From positions 1 to 5,691 of the forward strand of contig JAHWYA010000153.1 in NCBI GenBank assembly GCA_020028115.1: a stretch of 5,691 bases of DNA, read 5' to 3'. The notes under the pieces are model-generated. The model did not search any database. It was not told the DNA's origin and saw only the letters and a program-made list of their open reading frames with translations. The position numbers and the translations under genes were made by a program. Position 1 is the first letter of the stretch. Every line of letters starts with the position of its first letter. The stretch comes from Anaeromyxobacter sp. Lineage in GTDB: Bacteria; Myxococcota; Myxococcia; Myxococcales; Anaeromyxobacteraceae. Of this stretch, positions 1 to 5,691 are shown piece by piece.

Positions 1-120
1 GGCGACCGGCGCGGCGGCGAGCGGCGCGGCGGCGAGCGGCGCGATCGGGAGCATCGGGGCGAGGGGGGTGGGCGGCGGCGCGGAGGCGGGCACGGCCGCG
101 GAGGGCATGGAGGTCGATGA
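1..120 (+). CDS. C-terminal end of a gene with an Arg/Gly-rich tail (partial, possibly a DEAD-box RNA helicase)
   Basis: Frame 1 is open from the window edge to TGA at 118-120 and gives 39 residues made only of G, R, E, D and H, with an RRGGE unit repeated twice near the left edge. Such basic RGG-like tails are typical of bacterial DEAD-box RNA helicases of the RhlE type and some other RNA-binding proteins, where they bind RNA nonspecifically. The helicase assignment is an inference, because no core motif lies in the window. The TGA overlaps the next gene's ATG in an ATGA, the usual layout of translationally coupled genes, which supports this frame. Against it, about a quarter of its codons end in A or T. 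Frame 2 and a minus-strand Ala/Pro-rich frame starting at 108 have cleaner GC3. The minus-strand option would leave only 8 bp between divergent start codons, which makes it unlikely. Confidence 0.5.
   Translation, partial: GDRRGGERRGGERRDREHRGEGGGRRRGGGHGRGGHGGR
8..43. repeat. 15-bp tandem repeat, about 2.4 copies
   Basis: The unit GGCGCGGCGGCGAGC occupies 8-22 and 23-37 exactly and begins a third copy at 38-43. The period is a multiple of three, so in frame 1 it encodes repeated RRGGE blocks. This fits slippage-driven expansion of a low-complexity protein tail rather than a regulatory element. Confidence 0.8.
109..113 (+). promoter_or_regulatory. Ribosome binding site of the activase-like gene
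   Basis: GGAGG lies 3 bases before the ATG at 117. The spacing is short, but the motif is perfect. The ATG opens directly into the first activase motif (RYIGVDVG), so this start is preferred. There is no other ATG upstream in this frame. The site lies inside the end of the upstream reading frame, which suggests translational coupling. Confidence 0.65.
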
Positions 121-3100
121 GGTACATCGGGGTCGACGTCGGGGCGGAGACGGTCAAGGTCGTCGAGCTGGCCGGGGAGCCGGGCCGGCTCGCCTGGACC
201 CGGCGCGCTCGGCTGGAGCACCAGAAGGATCCTGCCGCGGCGCTCGTCGCCGTCCTCGAGGCGTGGGGATTCGCCGGCGCGTCCGGCGCGTGCGCGACCG
301 GCCGGCTCGGCCGGTCCCTCGCCCTGGAGCGGATCCCGGGCAAGCAGGCGCGCATCTCCGGCCACCGGTTCCTGCACGGCGACGGCGAGGCGGCCGCGGT
401 CGTGGACATCGGCGCGCACGGCTTCAGCGTCCTCGCCCTCGAGCCGGACGGCCGCGACACCTACCGCGAGAACCCGCGCTGCTCGCAGGGCACCGGGAAC
501 TTCCTGCGGCAGCTCGTCGAGCGGTTCGGCCTCTCGCCGGAGCAGGCGGACGAGATCGCGAGCGGGGCCGAGGCGGCGCCGCTCTCCGGCCGCTGCCCGG
601 TCATCCTGAAGACGGACATGACCCACCTCGCCAACAAGGGCGAGGACCGGGGCCGGATCCTCGCCGGCCTCTTCGACGCAATCTGCGAGAACGTGCAGGT
701 GCTCGTGAAGGCGCAGGGGCCGCGGACGGTCACGCTCGCCGGCGGCGTCGGGCAGTCGCGCCGCGTCCGCGAGAACTTCCGCGCCTGGCTCGCGCGCCGT
801 GGCATGGCCCTGCGCGACGGCGCGGAGGACGCGCTCTTTCTCGACGCGCTCGGGTGCGCGGCCATCGCGGCGGAGCGCCCGTCGGCGCCGCCCGCGCTCG
901 CCGCGCTCTTCCGCCCCGCCGAGCACGCCGCCCTGGACCACCTCCCGCCGCTCTCGTCCGCGCTCGGGAAGGTGCGGCGCCTGCCCGCGCCGCCCCTCGC
1001 GGCCGGAACGGGCCCGGTGATCCTCGGCCTCGACATCGGCTCGACCGGCTCCAAGATCGTCGCGCTCGATCCCGGGAGCGGGCGGTCCGCGTGGGAGGCC
1101 TACGGCCGGACCTCCGGCGACCCGGTGGGCGCCGCGCAGCGCCTCGTGAAGGAGTTCGTGCAGGGGCCCTGCGGTGGCCGGCCGGTGCTCGGCGCCGCCG
1201 TCACGGGCTCCGGGCGCGAGATCGTCGGCTCGCTCATGGCGACCTGCTACGGCGCCGACCGCGTCCACGTCCTGAACGAGATCGCCGCCCACGCCGAGGG
1301 CGCGCGCGCCTACGACCCGCGCGTCGACACCATCTTCGAGATCGGCGGCCAGGACGCGAAGTACATCCGGCTCGAGGGCGGCCGCGTGGTCGACGCCGCG
1401 ATGAACGAGGCGTGCAGCGCCGGGACCGGCTCCTTCATCGAGGAGCAGGGCCGGCGGCTCGGGGGCCTCGGCGCGGCGGAGCTCGGCCAGGAGGCGATCG
1501 CGGCGGACGGCTGCGTCGCGCTCGGCCAGCACTGTGCCGTGTTCATGGCGGAGATCCTCGACGAGGCCGCCGCGGCGGGCGCCGACCGGCGCCACGTCAT
1601 CGCCGGCCTGTACGAGTCGGTGATCCAGAACTATCTGAACCGCGTGAAGGGGCAGCGGTCGGTCGGCGACGTCGTCTTCTGCCAGGGCATGCCGTTCTCG
1701 AGCGACGCCCTCGCGGCGGCGGTGGCGCGCCAGACCGGCGCGGAGGTCGTGGTCCCCCCGTCGCCCGGCACCGTGGGCGCCTACGGGATCGCGCTCCTCG
1801 CCCGCGAGGCGCTGGCGAAGGAGGGCGCCCCCTCCTTGGCTCCGCTCCGCGGGGCCATCGAGATCCGGGAACAAGCCCCGCTCGAGCCCGCGCGCTTCCT
1901 CGCCGCGCGGGTCGAGAAGAAGGAGGTCTTCGTCTGCAAGTCGACCCAGGGTTGCGGCGGGGCGGGGAACTCCTGCCGGATCGACCGGCTGCGGACGGTG
2001 GTCGACGGCCAGCGCCAGGTCTTCACCTGGGGCGGCGCGTGCTCCCTCTACGACAAGGGGACGAGGACGAGGAAGCTCCCCGACGGCGCGCCGGACCCGT
2101 TCCGCGCCCGCGCGGAGGAGGTCGAGGCGCTCCTCGCGCGGCTCGGGGAGGGACGGACCGGCGCCCAGCGCGTCGCGCTCGCCGAGGCCTTCCAGCTGAA
2201 GACCCTGTTCCCGTACTTCGCGACGCTCTTCCGCGGGCTCGGCCTCGACCTCGAGGTCGTCCGCCCCTCGGAGCGCGACGCGCTCCGGCGCGGCATCGAG
2301 GCGGCGAACGTCCCGTTCTGCGCGCCGATGCAGCAGTACCACGGCATCGTCCAGGAGATGGCGGCGACCGGGGCAGACTTCGTGTTCCTGCCGATGCTGC
2401 GCGAGCTGCCGCCGGTGAAGGACGAGCAGCACACCTGGCTCTGTCCGATCGTGCAGGGCGCCCCCGACGTCGTCCGCCACGACCTCGGCGAGGCGCTCGG
2501 GACCCGCGTCCTCTCGCCGGTGATCCGGACCGGGGACGGCTTCCTCGAGTCGGAGCGGTTCCTGGGCGCCATCCGCGGCCTCGCCGCCGAGGTCGGCGTG
2601 TCCGACCCGGCGAAGGTCGCCGCCGCGCACGCCGCCGCCCGCGGCGCGCAGCTCGCCTTCGACGCCCGGCTCCTCGAGCTCGGGCGCGAGGCGCTCGACC
2701 TGTGCCGCCGGGAGAACGTCCTCCCGGTCGTCGTCCTCGGCCGCGCCTACACGCTCCACGACGACGTCCTCAACTCGAACGTCCCGGCGCTCCTCCGCGA
2801 GCAGGGCGCCCTCGCGATCCCGGTGGACTGCTTCCCGGTCGCGGACGACGCGCCGCTCGTGCAGGGCGCGTTCTGGTCGTACACGCAGCGGATCCTCCGG
2901 GCCGCCCACGAGATCCGGCGCACGCCGGGCGTCTACTCGATCTTCACCTCGAACTACGCCTGCGGGCCGGACAGCTTCACCCTCCACCACTACGCCCGGC
3001 TCATGGAGGGGAAGCCCTTCGCGATCATCGAGACGGACGGGCACGCCGGCGACGCCGGCACGAAGACGCGCGTGGAGGCGTTCCTCCACTGCGTGCGGGA

Positions 3101-4403
3101 GGACCTGCGCTCCGGCGCGAGCGTCTCGGCCCAGCCCGCGCCGCTCCTCTCGCTCAAGGCGACGACGCTCCCCGAGATCGCGGCGGTCGGGAGCCGCGTG
3201 CTCGTGCCGCCCATGGGGCCGGAGAAGGACGCGATCGCGGCGGCGCTCCGCGGCTACGGCCTCGACGTCGAGGTGCTCCCCGAGGCCACGGTGGACACCA
3301 TCCGGATCGGCCGGCGGCACACGAGCGGGAAGGAGTGCCTGCCGATGACCATCACGGCGGGCGCGCTCATCGAGCGGATCCAGGCGGAGCCGCGGCGGGC
3401 GTTCACGTTCTTCATGCCGGGCTCGAACGGGCCGTGCCGGTTCGGCATGTACCGCCAGCTCCACCAGATGGTGCTCGAGCGGATCGGGGAGGGCGGCCGC
3501 GTCTCCATCTTCTCGCCGCCGGACTCCGACTACTTCCAGGGCGTCCCGCCCGGCCTCGGCGCCATCGTCCTCGGCGCCCTCACCGGATACGGCATGCTCA
3601 CCGACGCGCTGCGCGACGCGCGCCCGGTGGAGCGTTCGCCGGGGGCGGCCGACGAGATCCACGCGCGCTGGTCGCGGCGCCTGTACGAGACCGTGGAGCG
3701 CGCCGCGGCGGGCGACCTCTCCGCGAAGCGGGTGATGCTCGAGGCCGCGACGGGGCGCGCGTACGGGATCCGCGACGTCGTCGCCGGCTTCGCTCGCGAG
3801 CTGCGGGCGGTGAAGGACCCGCGGCCGCACCCGACGGTCCTCCTCGTGGGCGAGATCTACGTCCGCTCCGATCCCGCCTCGAACGGCTGGGCGGCGGACG
3901 AGCTCGAGAAGCGCGGGATCCGCGTCCGCATCGAGCCCGTCGTCGAGTACATGCAGTACTCCGACCTCGTCCAGCTGCGGCGCGGCGTGCAGAAGGGGCT
4001 CAAGGCGGCCCTGAAGACCCGGATCCGCAAGCGGATCGTCGACTCGATCCAGCACGCCGCGGCGGCCGGGATGGGCTGGCCCGAGCACCCCGCGGTGAAG
4101 GACGTCGCGGCGATCGGCTCGCACTACCTCCGGCAGGACCTCGAGCACGAGGCGGTCCTCGCGCTCGGGCTCGGCGCGCACGGCTGGCGCGAGGGGGAGC
4201 TCGACGGCCTCATCGCGGTCGGCCCGCTGGAGTGCATGCCGAACAAGCTCGTCGAGGCGCAGCTCTTCCACCTCGGCCAGCGCGAGGGGCTCGTCTCCCT
4301 CACGCTGTCGCTCAACGGCGACCCGATCGATCCCGAGGTCCTCGACGAGTTCGCGTACGAGGTGAAGGAGGGGTTCCGGCGCCGGCGGGAGAAGGCGGCG
4401 TAG
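117..4403 (+). CDS. Single-chain acyl-CoA dehydratase activase / dehydratase-like iron-sulfur protein (two BcrAD_BadFG domains + DUF2229 + HgdB-like)
   Basis: This 1428-residue protein probably performs ATP-driven low-potential electron transfer; it looks cytoplasmic, with no signal peptide or membrane segment. Activase half 1 (about residues 3-255) has GVDVG, NPRCSQGTG with C122, RCPVILKTDMTHLANKG with C160 and LAGGVG. Activase half 2 (about 302-565) is canonical: GLDIGSTGSK (304-313), AVTGSGR (361-367), FEIGGQDAK (407-415), NEACSAGTG with C433, and C473. C433 and C473 match the cysteines by which HgdC-type dimers hold a [4Fe-4S] cluster. A linker has C607, C613, C620 and C642. The DUF2229-like part starts near FPYFATLF (698), with C735, C776 and GRAY (875-878). 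The HgdB-like part has CGPDSF (949-954), ETDGHAGDAGTKTRVEA (972-988), KEC (C1074), GPCRFG (C1107) and a late C1373. This fused architecture occurs in anaerobes and facultative anaerobes; I know of no established substrate. Separate dehydratase subunits are absent from the window. It is probably co-transcribed with the gene to its left. Family call is strong; reaction unknown. Confidence 0.93.
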   Translation: MRYIGVDVGAETVKVVELAGEPGRLAWTRRARLEHQKDPAAALVAVLEAWGFAGASGACATGRLGRSLALERIPGKQARISGHRFLHGDGEAAAVVDIGAHGFSVLALEPDGRDTYRENPRCSQGTGNFLRQLVERFGLSPEQADEIASGAEAAPLSGRCPVILKTDMTHLANKGEDRGRILAGLFDAICENVQVLVKAQGPRTVTLAGGVGQSRRVRENFRAWLARRGMALRDGAEDALFLDALGCAAIAAERPSAPPALAALFRPAEHAALDHLPPLSSALGKVRRLPAPPLAAGTGPVILGLDIGSTGSKIVALDPGSGRSAWEAYGRTSGDPVGAAQRLVKEFVQGPCGGRPVLGAAVTGSGREIVGSLMATCYGADRVHVLNEIAAHAEGARAYDPRVDTIFEIGGQDAKYIRLEGGRVVDAAMNEACSAGTGSFIEEQGRRLGGLGAAELGQEAIAADGCVALGQHCAVFMAEILDEAAAAGADRRHVIAGLYESVIQNYLNRVKGQRSVGDVVFCQGMPFSSDALAAAVARQTGAEVVVPPSPGTVGAYGIALLAREALAKEGAPSLAPLRGAIEIREQAPLEPARFLAARVEKKEVFVCKSTQGCGGAGNSCRIDRLRTVVDGQRQVFTWGGACSLYDKGTRTRKLPDGAPDPFRARAEEVEALLARLGEGRTGAQRVALAEAFQLKTLFPYFATLFRGLGLDLEVVRPSERDALRRGIEAANVPFCAPMQQYHGIVQEMAATGADFVFLPMLRELPPVKDEQHTWLCPIVQGAPDVVRHDLGEALGTRVLSPVIRTGDGFLESERFLGAIRGLAAEVGVSDPAKVAAAHAAARGAQLAFDARLLELGREALDLCRRENVLPVVVLGRAYTLHDDVLNSNVPALLREQGALAIPVDCFPVADDAPLVQGAFWSYTQRILRAAHEIRRTPGVYSIFTSNYACGPDSFTLHHYARLMEGKPFAIIETDGHAGDAGTKTRVEAFLHCVREDLRSGASVSAQPAPLLSLKATTLPEIAAVGSRVLVPPMGPEKDAIAAALRGYGLDVEVLPEATVDTIRIGRRHTSGKECLPMTITAGALIERIQAEPRRAFTFFMPGSNGPCRFGMYRQLHQMVLERIGEGGRVSIFSPPDSDYFQGVPPGLGAIVLGALTGYGMLTDALRDARPVERSPGAADEIHARWSRRLYETVERAAAGDLSAKRVMLEAATGRAYGIRDVVAGFARELRAVKDPRPHPTVLLVGEIYVRSDPASNGWAADELEKRGIRVRIEPVVEYMQYSDLVQLRRGVQKGLKAALKTRIRKRIVDSIQHAAAAGMGWPEHPAVKDVAAIGSHYLRQDLEHEAVLALGLGAHGWREGELDGLIAVGPLECMPNKLVEAQLFHLGQREGLVSLTLSLNGDPIDPEVLDEFAYEVKEGFRRRREKAA

Positions 4404-4428
4404 GGCTCCGCCCGCGTGTCGGGCGCCC
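4403..4428 (+). terminator. GC-rich hairpin after the activase-like gene (weak terminator candidate)
   Basis: GGGC (4403-4406) pairs with GCCC (4425-4428) and GCCCG (4410-4414) pairs with CGGGC (4420-4424), around a 5-base loop and with a 3-base bulge on the left arm. It begins at the last base of the stop codon and lies between two convergent genes, where a terminator is expected. No T-run follows, so it is not a standard intrinsic terminator, and hairpins are common by chance at this GC content. Confidence 0.3.
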
Positions 4429-4484
4429 GAACCGCGGCGCATTCCGCCCGGCGTCGAGGGTCATGGGCATCGCCTGGGGCGTGC

Positions 4485-5042
4485 TTAAGGCGTGCTGCGA
4501 GCCGGTCGAGGAGCGGGCGACGGCGAGCTGGAGCCGGTCGACCCGGTGCCCGAGGACGACGACCCCGGTGTCCTCTTCACGTCGATCTTCATCGCGGTGG
4601 CGCTCCCCCCGCTCTCGGCGTAGGTGGCCCGGACCTCGTCTCCTTGCTGCAGCGATCCCGTCGACCCCTTCTGGCCGCCGACCGTCACCTGGGTCGATTC
4701 GGTGATCCGGAGGTTCATGGGCGTGCCGTCGCTCTTCTTCACGGTCACCTGATCCTGCGAGAAGTCGGCGATCTGGCCGGTCACGGTCTTCGTCCCGACC
4801 ACTTTCGCGGTCGCCGCCTGGCCACCCTCGTTCACCTTCTTCCGAGCGCTGGTCGCGCCCTTCTTCACCGCGCCCGCGCCCTGCTGCCCGAGCTCCCGGG
4901 CCTTCTGCGCGTCCTTCTGGTACCAGGTTTGCGACTGGTCCGACGGCGGCGGCTGCTGCGAGTCGCTGGCGGTGCCATTCGCGCCCGCCCGCGATGCGAA
5001 CAGCGCTCCGGCGACGAGCAGGATGGTCCGGCGAACGTTCAT
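4485..5042 (-). CDS. Exported hypothetical protein with DUF5666-like beta domain
   Basis: This 185-residue protein starts at ATG 5042 and ends at TAA 4485-4487. Residues 1-21 form a signal peptide: MNVRR, a hydrophobic stretch TILLVAGALFA, then AGA just before N22 as a likely signal peptidase I site. There is no lipobox cysteine, and the protein has no cysteine at all. Residues 22-40 are Q/P/S-rich. Residues 41-80 are rich in A, K, G and Q and could form an amphipathic helix. Residues 84-157 have alternating beta-strand character (VTGQI, QVTVKK, LRITESTQVTVGG, GDEVRATY, AMKIDVK), resembling the small DUF5666 beta domain of exported proteins. Residues 158-185 are a disordered S/G/T/P tail. About one codon in ten ends in A or T, consistent with a resident gene. 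The frame stays open 76 codons upstream, but that extension is R/A/G-rich and would bury the signal peptide. Function unknown; location probably periplasmic. Confidence 0.8.
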   Translation of the reverse strand: MNVRRTILLVAGALFASRAGANGTASDSQQPPPSDQSQTWYQKDAQKARELGQQGAGAVKKGATSARKKVNEGGQAATAKVVGTKTVTGQIADFSQDQVTVKKSDGTPMNLRITESTQVTVGGQKGSTGSLQQGDEVRATYAESGGSATAMKIDVKRTPGSSSSGTGSTGSSSPSPAPRPARSTP

Positions 5043-5045
5043 GGT

Positions 5046-5051
5046 CTTCCT
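5046..5051 (-). promoter_or_regulatory. Ribosome binding site choosing the exported-protein start
   Basis: Read on the minus strand, AGGAAG lies 3 bases before the ATG at 5042. It is a partial Shine-Dalgarno match with short spacing. It supports the start that places the signal peptide at the N-terminus. Confidence 0.45.
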
Positions 5052-5173
5052 GCCTGTGAGTGACGAATCATCGTGCGCACCGCGACGGCGACGCGCCCGG
5101 CGGTCCGGCCGAAGTCCGAGCCTCCGTCCGGCGCAGCGCCGCGACCCCTCGCCCGCTCTTCCCGATCCCGCGC

Positions 5174-5199
5174 CGGCCGCCGCGACGGGCGGGCGGCCG
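5174..5199. repeat. 8-bp perfect inverted repeat between divergent genes
   Basis: CGGCCGCC (5174-5181) and GGCGGCCG (5192-5199) are exact reverse complements around a 10-base loop. The site is about 130 bp from the exported-protein start and about 105 bp from the FmdB-like start. It could be an operator or a transcript hairpin. In sequence made almost wholly of G and C, such a match can also arise by chance. Confidence 0.4.
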
Positions 5200-5291
5200 A
5201 ACCGACGCTCCGTGTCCACGGGATCGAAGAGGGAGCACCGCGCGCGAGTGGCTAGGATGTGCCCATCCACGGCACACGTGGCGCGTCAGCC

Positions 5292-5296
5292 GGAGG
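5292..5296 (+). promoter_or_regulatory. Ribosome binding site of the FmdB-like gene
   Basis: GGAGG lies 7 bases before the ATG at 5304, an ideal spacing. This selects the ATG over an in-frame GTG at 5259, which would add 15 residues not expected in the family. Confidence 0.8.
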
Positions 5297-5303
5297 TCGA
5301 GCC

Positions 5304-5474
5304 ATGCCGACGTACGAGTTCTTCTGCAACCGATGCGAGAAGGCGTTCAGCGCCGAAATGCACATCGCGGAGCATGACCGAGACGTCCCGAAGTGTCCTT
5401 CGTGTCATCGAAAGGACCAGGTGGAGAAGCGCCTGTCGACGTTCACGGCAGTGACGAGCCACAAGTCCGCGTGA
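5304..5474 (+). CDS. FmdB-family zinc-ribbon protein
   Basis: This 56-residue cytoplasmic protein opens with MPTYEFFCNRC, the FmdB/CxxC_CXXC_SSSS family signature. C8 and C11 form the first zinc knuckle, and CPSC (C31, C34) forms the second. Together they predict one structural zinc ion. The family is called putative regulatory after its original finding near formamidase/amidase genes, but the molecular role of most members is not established. No amidase gene is near here. The length is normal for the short form, and the ending TAVTSHKSA resembles the TSRKS-like tails of relatives, so the stop looks genuine. Ten of 56 codons end in A or T, more relaxed than the large activase-like gene. It appears to be monocistronic and divergent from the exported-protein gene. 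Confidence 0.9.
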   Translation: MPTYEFFCNRCEKAFSAEMHIAEHDRDVPKCPSCHRKDQVEKRLSTFTAVTSHKSA

Positions 5475-5483
5475 CGAGCCACA
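5451..5483. repeat. 13-bp direct repeat across the FmdB-like stop codon
   Basis: GTGACGAGCCACA occurs at 5451-5463 and again at 5471-5483, offset by 20 bp. The first copy encodes VTSH near the C-terminus of the zinc-ribbon protein. The second supplies its stop codon (TGA 5472-5474) in a shifted frame. It looks like a short local duplication. Confidence 0.85.
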
Positions 5484-5484
5484 T

Positions 5485-5507
5485 GGGGGCATCGGGCCGC
5501 AGCCCCC
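5485..5507 (+). terminator. Hairpin downstream of the FmdB-like gene (candidate terminator)
   Basis: GGGGGC (5485-5490) and GCCCCC (5502-5507) form a perfect 6-bp GC stem around an 11-base loop, starting 11 bases after the stop codon. The position is right for a terminator. No T-run follows, so termination by this hairpin alone is uncertain. Confidence 0.4.
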
Positions 5508-5544
5508 GCGCCTGAGCAGGCACCCTGCGACAGCGCACCTTGCG

Positions 5545-5582
5545 GAGCAGGTCAATGACTAGGATCGAGCTGGGACCTGCTC
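5545..5582. repeat. 9-bp perfect inverted repeat with 20-base spacer
   Basis: GAGCAGGTC (5545-5553) and GACCTGCTC (5574-5582) are exact reverse complements. A further direct copy of GAGCAGG lies at 5514-5520. The surrounding stretch, 5508-5691, has mixed composition and no supported gene. The repeat could be a transcript hairpin, a protein-binding site or the remnant of a mobile-element end. I cannot tell which. Confidence 0.6.
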
Positions 5583-5691
5583 ACGAACTGTAACCTCCAA
5601 CGTCTTGAGCATCAGGACCCCGGGTCGGATCGTCAGGGGCATCCTCCGCCTGCGCATTAGACTGCCTCTCGGCACAGCGGCCCCGTGCCCC

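Larger units (their letters stand above)
5043..5303. promoter_or_regulatory. Divergent upstream region of the exported-protein and FmdB-like genes
   Basis: Both flanking genes read outward, so their promoters should lie here. I find no convincing -35/-10 pair on either strand. The best plus-strand -10-like hexamer is TAGGAT at 5253-5258, without a matching -35, which would give a leader of about 40 bases for the FmdB-like gene. An inverted repeat CCACG/CGTGG (5267-5271 and 5277-5281) lies between that hexamer and the ribosome binding site. A longer GC-rich inverted repeat sits at 5174-5199. No gene is supported in this stretch. Confidence 0.35.

Noticed and set aside
1..108. Minus-strand Ala/Pro/Leu-rich frame starting at ATG 108 and running off the left edge
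   Set aside because: It has good GC3, but no ribosome binding site. It would leave 8 bp between divergent starts with no room for promoters. The ATGA-coupled plus frame is the better explanation.
461..1054. Minus-strand open frames inside the activase-like gene (also near 1310-1600, 1781-2026, 2048-2572, 2990-3214, 3254-3508 and 4124-4315)
   Set aside because: They lie antisense to a well-supported gene, show S/R/P/A-rich composition and no motifs, and are explained by GC bias.
68..4705. A 1545-codon open frame in the +2 frame spanning the whole activase-like gene and beyond
   Set aside because: Its product is an Arg/Ala/Gly/Pro-rich string without motifs, produced by the extreme GC bias. 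The overlapping frame starting at 117 has dozens of family motifs.
4416..5063. Plus-strand frame of 215 codons across the exported-protein gene
   Set aside because: It is antisense to a gene with a signal peptide and coherent codon bias. Its product is an R/L/H/P-rich shadow translation.
5043..5270. 76-codon N-terminal extension of the exported protein
   Set aside because: The added residues are R/A/G-rich, cross the expected promoter region and would place the signal peptide in the middle of the protein. The ATG at 5042 has a nearby AGGAAG.
5286..5555. Minus-strand 89-codon frame over the FmdB-like gene
   Set aside because: It is antisense to the zinc-ribbon gene. Its cysteines arise from the complement and do not form a known pattern.
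5559..5690. Minus-strand open frame of 43 codons entering from the right edge, with a GGAGG directly before an internal ATG
   Set aside because: It is too short to separate from chance at this GC content. The GGAGG touches the ATG with no spacing, and I recognise no motif.

Overview
The window is very GC-rich. In its main gene only a few percent of codons end in A or T, and most non-coding frames also stay open for long stretches. This base composition, an activase/dehydratase-type iron-sulfur protein, a secreted low-complexity protein and an FmdB-type zinc ribbon together fit a high-GC Myxococcota/deltaproteobacterium, with Anaeromyxobacter or a relative as the best guess. The lineage is inferred from composition and gene style. 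No rRNA, tRNA or marker gene confirms it.

Layout from left to right. Positions 1-120 probably hold the last 39 codons of a plus-strand gene with an arginine/glycine-rich tail, of the kind seen on bacterial DEAD-box RNA helicases. Its TGA overlaps the next start codon in an ATGA. Positions 117-4403 encode a 1428-residue single-chain protein with two BcrAD/BadFG/HgdC-type activase halves, a cysteine-rich linker, a DUF2229-like region and a HgdB-like (COG3581-type) C-terminal region. It carries, on one polypeptide, the parts that 2-hydroxyacyl-CoA dehydratase and benzoyl-CoA reductase systems spread over several subunits. Positions 4404-4484 are a short convergent gap with a GC hairpin. Positions 4485-5042 on the minus strand encode a 185-residue exported protein with a DUF5666-like beta domain. 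Positions 5043-5303 are a divergent upstream region. Positions 5304-5474 encode a 56-residue FmdB-family zinc-ribbon protein. Positions 5475-5691 are less GC-biased and contain a hairpin, a duplicated gene end and a 9-bp inverted repeat, but no convincing gene.

How the genes work together: the large activase-like gene appears co-transcribed and translationally coupled with the gene to its left. The exported protein and the FmdB-like protein are divergently transcribed from a shared upstream region and have no evident functional link to the activase. The large protein is the most interesting item: its architecture is recognisable, but to my knowledge its substrate and reaction are not established, and its first activase half lacks part of the nucleotide-binding signature. 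I see no CRISPR array, phage gene, toxin-antitoxin pair or recognisable defence system.
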